A DNA stretch of 64,000 nt from Methylobacterium sp. UNC378MF (GCF_900103195.1 NZ_FMWU01000006.1:62001-126000); one strand, 5' to 3'; counted from the first letter of the stretch, positions 26,297 through 35,941 are shown. Translations and numbers: made by a program. The notes: a model not told the origin generated them from the letters alone.

Positions 26297-26542
26297 GAGC
26301 GGGCGTTTCAGACGAAGCGTTCGAACAAAAACGTATCGGATCAACAATTGAGGCCGGGTGCATCATGCCCCGGCCTCGTTGTTTTCCTGTATGGTGCGTC
26401 GCAATATCGAATACGATCCGTGCTGCGGCCGCGAAAAAGTCTCGGTCAATCAGCCGCTTAAAAAATTTGACGGGCGTAATCTTTCGACTCAACTAAAGTA
26501 GATGGCGTCAACGGCGGCAACGAACCGCGGAGGAGGCGCCGA

Positions 26543-27721
26543 ATGGACGTCCACGAGTATCAGGCCAAGGAGCTTCTTGCGAGCTTCGGCGTGGCCGTCC
26601 CGAAAGGGGCCATCGCGTTCAGCCCGGACCAGGCGGTCTACGCGGCCACCGAGCTCGGCGGCTCGTTCTGGGCCGTGAAGGCACAGATCCACGCCGGCGC
26701 CCGCGGCAAGGCCGGCGGCATCAAGCTATGCCGGACCTACAACGAGGTCCGCGACGCGGCCAAGGACCTCCTCGGTAAGCGCCTCGTCACGCACCAGACC
26801 GGCCCCGAGGGCAAGCCGGTGCAGCGGGTCTACGTCGAGACCGCCGACCCGTTCGAGCGCGAGCTCTACCTCGGCTACGTGCTGGACCGGAAGGCTGAGC
26901 GCGTCCGGGTCATCGCCAGCCAGCGCGGCGGCATGGACATCGAGGAGATCGCCGCCAAGGAGCCCGACTCGCTCATCCAGGTGGTGGTCGAGCCGGCGGT
27001 GGGCCTGCAGCAGTTTCAGGCGCGGGAGATCGCCTTTCAGCTCGGGCTGAACATCAAGCAGGTCTCGGCCGCGGTGAAGACGATCATGAACGCCTACCGG
27101 GCGTTCCGCGACTGCGACGGCACCATGCTGGAGATCAACCCGCTCGTCGTCACCAAGGACGACCGGGTGCTGGCGCTCGACGCCAAGATGAGCTTCGACG
27201 ACAACGCCCTGTTCCGCCGGCCGGGCATCGCCGACATGCACGACCCGTCGCAGGGCGACCCCCGCGAGGCCCAGGCCGCCGAGCACAACCTCAGCTACAT
27301 CGGCCTCGAGGGCGAGATCGGCTGCATCGTCAACGGCGCAGGGCTGGCCATGGCCACCATGGACATGATCAAGCACGCGGGCGGTGAGCCGGCGAACTTT
27401 TTGGATGTCGGCGGCGGTGCTTCCCCTGAGCGGGTGGCCACGGCCTTCAGGCTGGTGCTCTCCGACCGGAACGTGAAGGCGATCCTCGTCAACATTTTCG
27501 CCGGCATCAACCGCTGCGACTGGGTCGCCGAGGGCGTCGCCCAAGCCGCCCGCGAGGTGAAGATCGACGTGCCGCTGGTGGTCCGGCTGGCCGGCACGAA
27601 TGTGGAGGCGGGCAAGAAGATCCTCGCCGAGAGCGGCCTCGACCTGATCACCGCCGACACCCTGGCGGAGGCGGCCAAGAAGGCGGTCGACGCCTGCGCC
27701 GCCGCCAAGACGCAGCACTGA
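26543..27721 (+). CDS. mtkA: Malate-CoA ligase (malate thiokinase) beta subunit
   Basis: MtkA (392 aa) is the ATP-grasp subunit of malate thiokinase, which makes L-malyl-CoA from malate, CoA and ATP. It resembles succinyl-CoA synthetase beta: [22 protein letters not shown], then [29 protein letters not shown] and the [18 protein letters not shown] loop near the active site, and [16 protein letters not shown]. In a methylotroph cluster beside ppc and mclA it is assigned as malate, not succinate, thiokinase; TCA genes are absent. Confidence 0.95.
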   Translation: MDVHEYQAKELLASFGVAVPKGAIAFSPDQAVYAATELGGSFWAVKAQIHAGARGKAGGIKLCRTYNEVRDAAKDLLGKRLVTHQTGPEGKPVQRVYVETADPFERELYLGYVLDRKAERVRVIASQRGGMDIEEIAAKEPDSLIQVVVEPAVGLQQFQAREIAFQLGLNIKQVSAAVKTIMNAYRAFRDCDGTMLEINPLVVTKDDRVLALDAKMSFDDNALFRRPGIADMHDPSQGDPREAQAAEHNLSYIGLEGEIGCIVNGAGLAMATMDMIKHAGGEPANFLDVGGGASPERVATAFRLVLSDRNVKAILVNIFAGINRCDWVAEGVAQAAREVKIDVPLVVRLAGTNVEAGKKILAESGLDLITADTLAEAAKKAVDACAAAKTQH

Positions 27722-27739
27722 GAGGGGGGAGACCGCGCC

Positions 27740-28630
27740 ATGAGCATCCTCATCGACGAGACCACCCCGATCATCGTCCAGGGCATCACGGGCGACAAGG
27801 GCACCTTCCACGCCAAGGAGATGCTGGACTACGGCTCGAACGTCGTCGGCGGCGTCACCCCGGGCAAGGGCGGGCGCACCCATCTCGGCCTGCCGGTGTT
27901 CAACACCGTCAAGGAGGCCGTGGCGGCGACCGGTGCCACGACCTCGATCACCTTCGTGGCGCCCCCCTTCGCGGCGGACGCCATCATGGAAGCGGCCGAT
28001 GCCGGGTTGCGCTTGGTCTGCTCGATCACCGACGGCATTCCCGCCCAGGACATGATGCGGGTGAAGCGCTACCTGTACCGCTACCCGAAAGAGAAGCGGA
28101 CCATGGTGGTCGGCCCGAACTGCGCCGGCATCATCTCGCCCGGCAAGGCGATGCTCGGCATCATGCCCGGCCACATCTACCTCCCGGGCAATGTCGGGGT
28201 CATCTCGCGCTCGGGTACGCTCGGCTACGAGGCCGCCTCGCAGCTCAAGGAGCTCGGGTTGGGGATCTCGACCTCGGTGGGCATCGGCGGCGACCCGATC
28301 AACGGCTCGTCGTTCCTCGACCACCTCGCCCTGTTCGAGACCGACCCGGACACCGACGCGGTGCTGATGATCGGCGAGATCGGCGGCCCGCAGGAGGCCG
28401 AGGCCTCGGCCTGGATCCGCGAGAACATGTCGAAGCCGGTGATCGGCTTCGTGGCCGGGCTCACGGCGCCGAAGGGCCGGCGGATGGGCCATGCCGGCGC
28501 GATCATCTCGGCGGCCGGCGACAGCGCCGCCGAGAAGGCCGAGATCATGCGCTCCTACGGGCTGACGGTGGCGCCGGATCCGGGCTCGTTCGGGCAGACG
28601 GTCGCCGACGTGCTGGCCCGGGTGGCGTAG
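27740..28630 (+). CDS. mtkB: Malate-CoA ligase (malate thiokinase) alpha subunit
   Basis: MtkB (296 aa) binds CoA and carries the phosphohistidine. It has [65 protein letters not shown] and the [12 protein letters not shown] segment that holds the phosphorylated histidine. It follows mtkA by 18 bases with GAGGGGGGAG upstream. Together the two subunits feed malyl-CoA to MclA. Confidence 0.95.
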   Translation: MSILIDETTPIIVQGITGDKGTFHAKEMLDYGSNVVGGVTPGKGGRTHLGLPVFNTVKEAVAATGATTSITFVAPPFAADAIMEAADAGLRLVCSITDGIPAQDMMRVKRYLYRYPKEKRTMVVGPNCAGIISPGKAMLGIMPGHIYLPGNVGVISRSGTLGYEAASQLKELGLGISTSVGIGGDPINGSSFLDHLALFETDPDTDAVLMIGEIGGPQEAEASAWIRENMSKPVIGFVAGLTAPKGRRMGHAGAIISAAGDSAAEKAEIMRSYGLTVAPDPGSFGQTVADVLARVA

Positions 28631-28967
28631 CGCCTCGGCATCCGAGAGCGTGACGCCCCACCCTCGCGGAGGCTCGCACGCACACCGTCGGGTCAGCCGC
28701 AAGGTCTTAGTAGAATGCGGCGTGGGTCCCTTCTCTCGAGCGGGAGAGAGGCAGGGTGAGGGCGAGAATGATCCGGAGGAGGCGCGCCCTACTGGCGCTT
28801 CCATGCGGCGCTCCGTCCTGAAGCGCTTCGTCCTTCACCCTAACCCTCTCGCGCTCGGGAGAGGGGCCCGCCGCGCCCGGCACGGGCTGATGCGTATCGC
28901 TCCCCACCAAGGGGAAGGGCGCTTTGCGCCGATCCTTGAAAAGTAACATGCGCCACGAGGTGGCCCC
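28631..28967. other. 337-bp intergenic region between mtkB and ppc
   Basis: No believable gene. Most of it is the REP-like pair at 28724-28869. Around 28900-28930 another short CCCACCAAGGGGAAGGG hairpin-like stretch lies before ppc. Confidence 0.6.
28724..28869. repeat. REP/BIME-like element, paired arms
   Basis: A left arm (28724-28762) has TTCTCTCGAGCGGGAGAGA followed by AGGGTGAGGG; a right arm in opposite orientation (28834-28869) has TTCACCCTAACCCTCTCGCG followed by CTCGGGAGAGGGGCCC. Same core and flank as the copies at 31.7, 32.95 and 56.7 kb. Confidence 0.8.
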
Positions 28968-31718
28968 ATGACCCGCACCCTTCACGCAACCCCAGGTCTC
29001 GTCGATGCCACGGCCTTCGCGCCGCCGGTAATCGTCGGCACGTCGTCGGAGCAGGCGCTGGACATCCTGTTCCAGGCGCTGCTCGACGTCGCCCGCCGGC
29101 ACGACCCCGACCTCGAGGCGGTCCTGCACGGCACGGCCGACATCTCGCGCTTCTCGCCGCAGATGCTGGCGCGCGCGTTGCAGGTTCAGGGCATCTGGTT
29201 CCAACTGATCTCTATCGCCGAGCAGAACGCCGCGATGCGCCGCCGCCGGCACGTGGAGCGCACGGAGGGACGCGCTGCGCTCGGCGGCTCCTTCGCCAAG
29301 GTCTTCTCGGATGCCCGCCGGCAGGGCGTGCCCCCGGAGAAGATCCAGGCGCTGCTCAGCGACTTGCGCATCCGCCCGACGCTGACCGCCCACCCGACCG
29401 AGGGTAAGCGGGTGACGGTGCTGGAGAAGTTCCGGCGCATCTACCTCGTGCTGCGCGAACTGGAGATGCCGCGCTGGACCGACCGTGAGCGCAACGGGCT
29501 CATGAACGAGCTGCGCGACCAGATCGAGCTGGTCTGGATGACGGGCGAGCTGCACCTGGAGAAGGCCACGGTCGAACGGGAGGTGGCCTGGGGGCTGCAC
29601 TTCTTCGACGAGACCCTGTTCGAGATGCTGCCCGAGACTCTGGAGACTCTGCACGAGGCGCTGGCCGAGACCTATCCGGGCACGGAATTCAGGGTCCCGC
29701 CGTTCTTCCAGTTCGGCTCGTGGATCGGCGGCGATCGGGACGGCAACCCCTACGTCACGGCGGCGGTCACCCGGCAGACCCTGCACCGCAACGCGCTCGC
29801 CTCGCTCACCCGCTACCGCGACGGCGTCCGCGAGCTGGGCCGGACCCTCTCGCTCACCGAGCGCTCCCTGCCGCTGCCCGAGGCCTTCCGCGCGGAACTC
29901 GACCGGCAGCTCGCCGAGAGCGGCCAAGCGCGCGCGATCACCCGGCGCAACCCGGGCGAGCCCTATCGGCAGTATCTCTCCTGCGTCTCGCGCAAGATCG
30001 AGGCGACGATCGCGCGCAACGAGGGCGAGCACCCGTCGGGTCCCGACTACGCGAGCGCTGACGGGCTGATCGAGGATCTGCGCACCCTGGAGCGCGGCCT
30101 CACCGAGGCCAAGTGCGGGGCGCTGGCGCGGGACCTCGTCCGCCCGGTCCGGCGCATGGTGGAGATCTTCCGCTTCTCGACGGTCCGGCTCGACCTGCGC
30201 GAGAACACCACCCGGACCACCGACACGCTCCACGCCCTCTGGCGCCAGCGCAACGGCGAGGGCGAGCCGCCGGCCCTCGGCTCGGCCGCGTGGCGCCAGT
30301 GGCTCGACACGGAGCTCGCCCGGCCGCGCGATCCCGAGCGCTCCTTCGAGGACCTGCCCGACGCGGCGCGCGAGACGCTCGCCACCTTCGCCCTCGTCGC
30401 GGAGATGCGCGAGGCCCTCGACCGCGAGGCATTCGGCGCCTTCGTGCTGTCGATGACCCGCTCGGTGGAGGACGTGCTCGGCGCGTACCTGCTGGCCAAG
30501 GAGGCGGGGGTGTTCCTCGACGCCGCCGGCACGGAGATCTGCCCGCTGCCGATCGTGCCCCTGTTCGAGACCATCGACGACCTGCGCGCCGCGCCGGCGA
30601 TCATGCGGGCGCTGCTGAACGTGCCGGTGGTCCGCCGCTCAACCCGCTGGCAGGGCGGCGTGCAGGAGGTGATGATCGGCTATTCCGACTCCAATAAGGA
30701 CGGGGGTTTCATTGCCGCCAACTGGGAGCTCTACAAGGCGCAGAGCAAGCTGACCCGCCTCGGCCAGGAACTCGGCGTCGGCATCGCGTTCTTCCACGGG
30801 CGCGGCGGCTCGGTGAGCCGCGGCGGCGTGCCGACTCATCGGGGCATCATGGCCCAGCCGCCGGGTTCGATCCGCGGCCGTTTCCGCATCACCGAGCAGG
30901 GCGAGGTCGTCTCGTTCAAATATGCCAACCGCGGCACCGCCGCCTACCAGATGGAGCTGCTGGCGGCCTCGGTGTTCGAGCATGCGCTGGCTGGCGATGG
31001 CGAGCGGGCCGGTCCAGGCCACGACGACGCTCTGGAAGCCTTGGCCGGAGCTTCACGGGCGGCCTACGTCCAGCTGCTCCAGACCGACGGCCTCGTCGAT
31101 TACTTCCAGGCCGCGAGTCCGCTCGACGAGATCGCGCTCCTGAACATCGGCTCGCGCCCGGCCCGCCGCTTCGGCGCCCGCTCCCTGTCGGACCTGCGGG
31201 CGATTCCGTGGGTGTTCGCCTGGTCGCAGAACCGGCACGTGATCACCGGCTGGTACGGGGTGGGCTCTGGGCTCGCGAGCTTTGTCGACGTGCGCGGACG
31301 GGACGGCGAGGCGACCCTCAAGCGCCTTTTCCAGGAATCCCGGGTGCTGCGCCTCGTCCTCGACGAGGTCGAGAAGACGCTGATGATGGTCGATCTCGAC
31401 ATCGCCCGCGCCTATGCGGGCCTCGTCCCGGACGCGGCAACCCGGGACAGGATCTTCTCGATGATCGAGGCCGAGTACGCGCTCACCCGCGAGATGGTGC
31501 TGCGGGTGAGCGGCGGCACCGAGCTCGCCGAGCGCTTCCCTCTGTTCCGGGATCGCCTCAAGGGTCGGCTCCCGACCATCAACCAAGTGAGCCGCGAGCA
31601 GGTCGAGCTGCTCGCCCGCTACCGCGCGGAGACCGACGAGGACCGGCGCGAGGCGGTGAAGTCGGCCCTGCTTCTGTCCATCAACTGCATCGCGGTCGGC
31701 TTCGGGGCGACCGGATAG
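28968..31718 (+). CDS. ppc: Phosphoenolpyruvate carboxylase
   Basis: This 916-residue enzyme carboxylates PEP to oxaloacetate, the CO2-fixing step of the serine cycle. Catalytic blocks are RPTLTAHPTEGKR with H142, QFGSWIGGDRDGNPYVT, IGYSDSNKDGG and FFHGRGGSVSRGG. The C-terminus ends in GFGATG where most PEPCs end in a QNTG-like tail, a variation that may be normal for methylotroph enzymes. ATG at 28968 follows GCCACGAGGTGGCCCC. Allosteric acetyl-CoA control is reported to be absent in relatives. Confidence 0.96.
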   Translation: MTRTLHATPGLVDATAFAPPVIVGTSSEQALDILFQALLDVARRHDPDLEAVLHGTADISRFSPQMLARALQVQGIWFQLISIAEQNAAMRRRRHVERTEGRAALGGSFAKVFSDARRQGVPPEKIQALLSDLRIRPTLTAHPTEGKRVTVLEKFRRIYLVLRELEMPRWTDRERNGLMNELRDQIELVWMTGELHLEKATVEREVAWGLHFFDETLFEMLPETLETLHEALAETYPGTEFRVPPFFQFGSWIGGDRDGNPYVTAAVTRQTLHRNALASLTRYRDGVRELGRTLSLTERSLPLPEAFRAELDRQLAESGQARAITRRNPGEPYRQYLSCVSRKIEATIARNEGEHPSGPDYASADGLIEDLRTLERGLTEAKCGALARDLVRPVRRMVEIFRFSTVRLDLRENTTRTTDTLHALWRQRNGEGEPPALGSAAWRQWLDTELARPRDPERSFEDLPDAARETLATFALVAEMREALDREAFGAFVLSMTRSVEDVLGAYLLAKEAGVFLDAAGTEICPLPIVPLFETIDDLRAAPAIMRALLNVPVVRRSTRWQGGVQEVMIGYSDSNKDGGFIAANWELYKAQSKLTRLGQELGVGIAFFHGRGGSVSRGGVPTHRGIMAQPPGSIRGRFRITEQGEVVSFKYANRGTAAYQMELLAASVFEHALAGDGERAGPGHDDALEALAGASRAAYVQLLQTDGLVDYFQAASPLDEIALLNIGSRPARRFGARSLSDLRAIPWVFAWSQNRHVITGWYGVGSGLASFVDVRGRDGEATLKRLFQESRVLRLVLDEVEKTLMMVDLDIARAYAGLVPDAATRDRIFSMIEAEYALTREMVLRVSGGTELAERFPLFRDRLKGRLPTINQVSREQVELLARYRAETDEDRREAVKSALLLSINCIAVGFGATG

Positions 31719-31730
31719 AGGAGGGCCAAC

Positions 31731-31765
31731 GCGCTCCCTCTCCCGCACGGGACAGGGGACCCGCG
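31731..31765. repeat. REP-like single arm between ppc and mclA
   Basis: CTCCCTCTCCCGCACGGGACAGGGGACCCGCG is one arm of the same palindromic family, with two mismatches in the right half of the core. Confidence 0.65.
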
Positions 31766-31905
31766 CTTCGACCCGGCACCGTTGAAACCGGTCCATTCGT
31801 GCAGCCGCGCCCTGTCAGGGACCACTGCGCGCGCCATTTGCCGCCGATGAACGGGATCGCATCCCGCAACGGCATCAGAACCGTCACCAAGAGAGAGAAC
31901 CCAAG

Positions 31906-32877
31906 ATGAGCTTCACCCTGATCCAGCAGGCCAAGCCGCGCCTGCACCGGTCCGAACTCGCCGTTCCGGGCTCGAACCCGACCTTCATGGAGAAGTCGGC
32001 CTCCTCGGCGGCGGACGTCATCTTCCTCGACCTCGAGGACGCCGTCGCCCCCGACGACAAGGAAAAGGCCCGTACCAACATCATCCAGGCGCTCAACGAC
32101 CTGGATTGGGGCAACAAGACCATGATGATCCGCATCAACGGTCTCGATACCCACTACATGTACCGCGACGTGGTCGACATCGTCGAAGCCTGCCCGCGGC
32201 TCGACATGATCCTGATCCCCAAGGTCGGCGTGCCGGCCGACGTCTACGCCATCGACGTGCTGGTCACCCAGATCGAGCAGGCCAAGAAGCGCGAGAAGCA
32301 GATCGGCTTCGAGGTGCTGATCGAGACGGCCCTCGGCATGGCCAATGTCGAGGCGATCGCCCAGTCGTCCAAGCGCCTGGAGGCGATGTCCTTCGGCGTC
32401 GCCGACTACGCCGCCTCGACCCGCGCCCGCTCCACCGTCATCGGCGGCGTGAACCCCGACTTCTCGGTGCTCACCGACAAGGACGAGTCCGGCAATCGCC
32501 AGACCCACTGGCAGGACCCGTGGCTGTTCGCCCAGAACCGCATGCTGGTGGCCTGCCGCGCCTACGGCCTGCGCCCGATCGACGGGCCGTTCGGCGACTT
32601 CTCGGATCCGGATGGCTACCGCTCGGCGGCCCGCCGCTGCGCTGCCCTCGGCTTCGAGGGCAAGTGGGCGATCCACCCCTCGCAGATCGACCTCGCCAAC
32701 GAGGTGTTCACCCCCTCCGAGGCCGAGGTCACGAAGGCCCGCCGGATCCTGGAGGCCATGGAAGAGGCCGCCAAGGCTGGCCGCGGCGCCGTGTCCCTGG
32801 ATGGTCGCCTCATCGACATCGCCTCGATCCGCATGGCCGAGGCGCTGATCGAGAAGGCGAACGCCATGAAGGGCTGA
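31906..32877 (+). CDS. mclA: L-malyl-CoA / beta-methylmalyl-CoA lyase
   Basis: MclA (323 aa) is a CitE-like lyase that cleaves malyl-CoA into acetyl-CoA and glyoxylate, closing the serine cycle. The N-terminus MSFTLIQQAKPRLHRSELAVPGSNP is characteristic. FLDLEDAVAPDDK gives acidic metal ligands, RINGLDTHYMYRD binds CoA, and FEVLIETALGMANVEAIA with MSFGVADYAAS supplies the Mg-binding acidic residues. Ribosome site AGAGAGAA precedes the ATG. Last gene of the cluster. Confidence 0.96.
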   Translation: MSFTLIQQAKPRLHRSELAVPGSNPTFMEKSASSAADVIFLDLEDAVAPDDKEKARTNIIQALNDLDWGNKTMMIRINGLDTHYMYRDVVDIVEACPRLDMILIPKVGVPADVYAIDVLVTQIEQAKKREKQIGFEVLIETALGMANVEAIAQSSKRLEAMSFGVADYAASTRARSTVIGGVNPDFSVLTDKDESGNRQTHWQDPWLFAQNRMLVACRAYGLRPIDGPFGDFSDPDGYRSAARRCAALGFEGKWAIHPSQIDLANEVFTPSEAEVTKARRILEAMEEAAKAGRGAVSLDGRLIDIASIRMAEALIEKANAMKG

Positions 32878-32953
32878 GACAGCCCGCGGCGCGACAGGCG
32901 CCCGAGACACCGAGATCGGAATCGCCCGGCCTCGGCAGACCGGAGCCCATTTG

Positions 32954-33027
32954 GGTGAGAGGGAGACAACCCCGGAGAGGGCGCACCCCTCACCCTGTCC
33001 CTTCGCAAGCAGGGACCGACTCTGCGG
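32954..33027. repeat. Degenerate REP-like element after mclA
   Basis: GGTGAGAGGGAGACAACCCCGGAGAGGG and CACCCCTCACCCTGTCCCTTCGCAAGCAGGGACCGAC are degraded arms of the family in opposite orientation. It lies between the convergent mclA and GT2 genes. Confidence 0.55.
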
Positions 33028-33049
33028 CGCGGCTGCGACGGCGACGGTC

Positions 33050-33901
33050 CTAGAACGGCCGATCGTCCGGCAGCCGCGCCGCGGCCACCTCGTCCGGCGT
33101 CGGATCGCGGTGGATCACGACCCCGTTCGACCGGTCCGCCGCGATCAGCCCGAGTTGGGCGAACCCGTCGAGCCAGCCGTCCATCGGCCAGATTCCGTGG
33201 CGGGCTTGGAAGCGCGTCGCGTTGGCGACGATATCGCGGAAGTGCTGCAGGGGCGGGTCGTAGCCCGGATGGTGCTGGTGATAGGCCTGGGGACCGCCGA
33301 GGAACAGGATCGGCACGCCGGCACGCTCGGCCCGGAACGCGAGGTCGGTATCCTCCGCGCCGTAGCCCGAAAAACTCTCGTCGAAACCGCCGAGCCGGTC
33401 GTAGGTCGCGGCCCGCACTGCGAAGGCCAGGGACCAGAACAGACCAGGCTGCGGCGCCGGCGCCACCTCACCGGCGGGCGGAAAGGCCCGCACCGGGTGC
33501 GGCCGGCCGAGACGCTCCAGATCCGCCGCGCGCCAGCCGTCCGCGACCGCGCCGGCCGGCAGGTAGCCGATCTCGCAGCAGATCAGGCCGTCATGCACGG
33601 CCACCGCGCGCGACAATCCAGCGACGAGCCCCTCCGAGGGGATGCAATCCACGTCGAGAAAGATCAGCGTCTCGGCCTGAGCCGCCCGGCGTCCGGCGTT
33701 GCGCGCTGCAGCCAGCGGCAGGCCGGCATGCGGGAACGCGACGCGCTCCACCGGGAAGGGCAGGGAAGGGTATGGCGCCGTGTCGCCGCCGATCTCGACG
33801 ACGATGCAGCGATCGGGGAGAGCACCGCGGCTGAGACCTTCGAGCAGGCGGGTGAGATGCGCGCGCCGGCCCTTGTTGAGGGTGATGACGGCGATGCTCA
33901 C
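33050..33901 (-). CDS. Family 2 glycosyltransferase (third gene of PIG-L/NodS/GT2 cassette)
   Basis: A 283-residue GT-A enzyme with the nucleotide-sugar fold: AVITLNKGRRAHLTRLLEGL at the N-terminus, PLAAARNAGRRAA, the metal-binding DxD within LIFLDVDCIPSEG, and FDESFSGYGAEDTDLAFR, the catalytic-base ED region. No membrane span, so it is cytoplasmic or peripheral. Its start overlaps the methyltransferase stop by four bases (ATGA), implying translational coupling. Acceptor unknown. Confidence 0.88.
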   Translation of the reverse strand: MSIAVITLNKGRRAHLTRLLEGLSRGALPDRCIVVEIGGDTAPYPSLPFPVERVAFPHAGLPLAAARNAGRRAAQAETLIFLDVDCIPSEGLVAGLSRAVAVHDGLICCEIGYLPAGAVADGWRAADLERLGRPHPVRAFPPAGEVAPAPQPGLFWSLAFAVRAATYDRLGGFDESFSGYGAEDTDLAFRAERAGVPILFLGGPQAYHQHHPGYDPPLQHFRDIVANATRFQARHGIWPMDGWLDGFAQLGLIAADRSNGVVIHRDPTPDEVAAARLPDDRPF

Positions 33902-34491
33902 GATGCAGGTCCAGCGCGCAGGACATCAATCCGGTAATCGGCGGTCCGCGACTGATTGAGGACTTGAGCGAACGAGGCAGCGAGCCGGATGAAGCTGTCG
34001 GCGGCGCCGTCACCCGAGAGGGGATAATCGGTCTCGCCCAGCCAGTGCACCAGCACGATGTCGCCCCCCGGCTCGATCGTCGCGCCGGCCCGCCGCACGA
34101 GTTCGGCGAAATCGGCCGGCGCCAGGAAGTAAAGAAACTCGGAGAGGACGATGAGATCGAATCGTTCCTCCGGCCAGTCCGCCGGCATGGTCCCCGGCCG
34201 GACCTCGACATGGGTGCGATCCGCGCATCGCGAACGCGCTGCCTCCACGGCCGCCGGGACTAGGTCGGTGGCAAGCAACCGCTCGCAGCGCTCGGACAGG
34301 GCGCGGGTGAAGACGCCGATGGAGCAGGCCGGCTCGAAGGCGGCGCGGTAGTGCGCCTGCGGCAGTGCCGCCAGCGTCGCCGCGTACTTGTCGCGCTCGT
34401 AGGACGACGTGGTGAAGCGCCAGGGATCCGGGTCGCTGGCGTAGATGCCGAGGAAGTAATCCTCCGGCAAGGTCTGGGTCCGCCGGGTCAT
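33898..34491 (-). CDS. NodS-like SAM-dependent methyltransferase
   Basis: 197 residues from the ATG at 34491 (MTRRTQTLPEDYFLGIYASDPDPWRF). The N-terminal phrase YASDPDPWRFTTSSYERDKY, followed by FEPACSIGVFTRALSERC as SAM motif I and FDLIVLSEFLYFL as motif II, is the NodS family pattern; NodS N-methylates the de-N-acetylated end of rhizobial chitooligosaccharides. The long open frame continuing upstream is only a shadow of the deacetylase. It overlaps both neighbours by four bases. Confidence 0.88.
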   Translation of the reverse strand: MTRRTQTLPEDYFLGIYASDPDPWRFTTSSYERDKYAATLAALPQAHYRAAFEPACSIGVFTRALSERCERLLATDLVPAAVEAARSRCADRTHVEVRPGTMPADWPEERFDLIVLSEFLYFLAPADFAELVRRAGATIEPGGDIVLVHWLGETDYPLSGDGAADSFIRLAASFAQVLNQSRTADYRIDVLRAGPAS

Positions 34492-35225
34492 GCGGGGACG
34501 GCGACGAAGCGTTCGTAGGGGCCGCAGAGCCGGTCGATCATGGCGGGCTCGAGCCGGAAGCCCTGGGGATCGTCCGCGATCAGGTCGGTGGTCTGCGATT
34601 CGTGCGCGGCGACGGCGCGCGTCTTGGTCTCGCGATAGGCCGAGACGTCGAGGCGCAGGCCGGCCGGACTCGGCCCGACGTCGGTCTCGGGCGGTAGGGT
34701 CCAGCCCCAGACCGGGTACTCGTAGACCCGCACCCCCGGCATCTGCGGCCGGGCGAGGGCAACGATCGCGGCGGCCGCCTTGTGATCGCAATGGGGATCG
34801 TGGCGCCACGTGACGAAGACCGCACCGGCCCCGATCGCCGCGACCGCGCGGGCCACCGCGGACGCGGCCGCCTCGGCCGCCGGGCCCTCGCTCGGGACAT
34901 GCGCGTCGGGCAGGCGCAGGAAGGTCACGGCGTCGGGGCCAAGCCCGAGGACCGCCGCGGCCCGCCGTGTCTCCGCCTCGCGCAGGGTACGCAGCTTCTC
35001 CGGCGGGTATAGGCGGGAATGCGTGTGCGACCCGCAGCCGTCGCTGATGACGACGAGGTGCCCGGGCCGCCCGGATGCCCGGGCGGCGGCGATCAGGCCG
35101 CCGCATCCGAGGCTCTCGTCGTCGGGATGGGGCGCGACGACCACGAGCCCCCGGTTCCCCAGGAGTGCGTCGAGGCTCGCCAGGGGCAGCGCGTCGGCGG
35201 CTTCCAGGAAGGCATCGGCGCGCAT
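34488..35225 (-). CDS. PIG-L family (LmbE-like) deacetylase
   Basis: A 245-residue zinc deacetylase from the ATG at 35225. The zinc and catalytic motif VVVAPHPDDESLGCGG has PHPDDE at 32-37, and TWRHDPHCDHKAAAAIV supplies the third metal ligand. PIG-L enzymes remove N-acetyl groups from GlcNAc-linked molecules such as GlcNAc-inositol, GlcNAc-malate or antibiotic precursors. It heads the three-gene minus-strand cassette. An exact 10-bp palindrome lies 32 bases upstream. Confidence 0.9.
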   Translation of the reverse strand: MRADAFLEAADALPLASLDALLGNRGLVVVAPHPDDESLGCGGLIAAARASGRPGHLVVISDGCGSHTHSRLYPPEKLRTLREAETRRAAAVLGLGPDAVTFLRLPDAHVPSEGPAAEAAASAVARAVAAIGAGAVFVTWRHDPHCDHKAAAAIVALARPQMPGVRVYEYPVWGWTLPPETDVGPSPAGLRLDVSAYRETKTRAVAAHESQTTDLIADDPQGFRLEPAMIDRLCGPYERFVAVPA

Positions 35226-35256
35226 CAGCGGCCTCCGGTCCGGTCGCCGACGGGAA

Positions 35257-35266
35257 CGGTATACCG
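35257..35266. promoter_or_regulatory. Palindrome in the PIG-L promoter region
   Basis: CGGTATACCG is a perfect 10-bp palindrome inside ACGGTATACCGGT, 32 bases before the deacetylase start. It could be an operator, but no known site is identified and palindromes this short occur by chance. Confidence 0.2.
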
Positions 35267-35398
35267 GTCGCTCCGCGACAGGATGCTGACGAGGTCGGTC
35301 ACGATACGCTCCAGGGATGGTGCGCGGGTTCGGGCGTCCCTGGCTATTGGGCCCGACGCCTGAACAAGCCATGAGCGGCGCGTTCGGGTCGGGAGGCG

Positions 35399-35728
35399 TT
35401 ACCGGTCGTTCTCGGTGGTGAGGGCGTCCGCGCGGGTACCCTCGTCGACGCTCGATCCCGCCGCGAGATGGACGCCGGGCGTCGGCGAATCGGTGAACAC
35501 CGTGCCGGCCGCGCTGAGGGCGCTCCGCAGAGCCTCGATCTGCCCGCTCGGCGGATCGCTGTAGCCGCCCTCGAAATCCCGCACGAGCTGCTCGTCCAGA
35601 CCGACCTTCCCGGCGAGATCGGCCTCCGACCAGCCGAGCAGCCCGCGGGCCGCCCGCGACTGCGCCGGGCTCATGGCCTGCGCCCGAGTTCCGCTCTGCG
35701 CGCCCTCATCTGATCCTGCCAAGGTCAT
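35399..35728 (-). CDS. Small XRE-type helix-turn-helix regulator
   Basis: About 109 residues; the start is uncertain (ATG 35728 has GGGAGG directly abutting it, ATG 35674 would leave just the domain). The core MSPAQSRAARGLLGWSEADLAGKVGLDEQLVRDFEGGYSDPPSGQIEALRSALSAAGTVF is a single Cro/C1 HTH of the short form common in Rhizobiales, followed by a disordered acidic tail. Targets unknown. Lies between the deacetylase cassette and META gene. Confidence 0.8.
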   Translation of the reverse strand: MTLAGSDEGAQSGTRAQAMSPAQSRAARGLLGWSEADLAGKVGLDEQLVRDFEGGYSDPPSGQIEALRSALSAAGTVFTDSPTPGVHLAAGSSVDEGTRADALTTENDR

Positions 35729-35941
35729 CCTCCCGCCCCGCGACAATCAACAACGAACACGGTCCCGGATCGTTTCCGTGCGGTCCCCGTGGGATCGCGA
35801 CCATAATTGCGCTGAAATCTTGTCGCATCCGCCAGGGCGCAAGGATTCGGGGCGGACTCTCGCGAGGCCGGTCCGCGCGGCCGGCGCGGCGCTTCCGGAC
35901 CGGGATGACCTGCGCAGTGTGCGCGATATGGGGACTGGACG

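Larger units (their letters stand above)
26110..26542. other. 433-bp intergenic region between fchA and mtkA
   Basis: No believable gene; open frames here are low-complexity. It carries a terminator-like hairpin (26118-26144), a second-family REP element (26201-26296), and then an AT-richer stretch (about 26400-26500) that could hold the promoter of the mtkAB-ppc-mclA half of the cluster. AGGAGG at 26531-26536 precedes mtkA. Confidence 0.6.

Noticed and set aside
26236..26496. Short frames around the repeat before mtkA
   Set aside because: Both strands are open only because of the palindromic repeat; no ribosome site or motif.
26543..28630. mtkAB as succinyl-CoA synthetase
   Set aside because: The gene context (ppc, mclA, sga, hprA) is that of malate thiokinase, and no TCA genes adjoin.
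26720..28804. Large minus-strand frame over mtkA and mtkB
   Set aside because: Shadow of two strongly supported genes with low-complexity composition and no motif.
30860..30890. Possible tRNA T-loop (GGTTCGATCC)
   Set aside because: It lies inside the ppc reading frame and no cloverleaf can be built around it.
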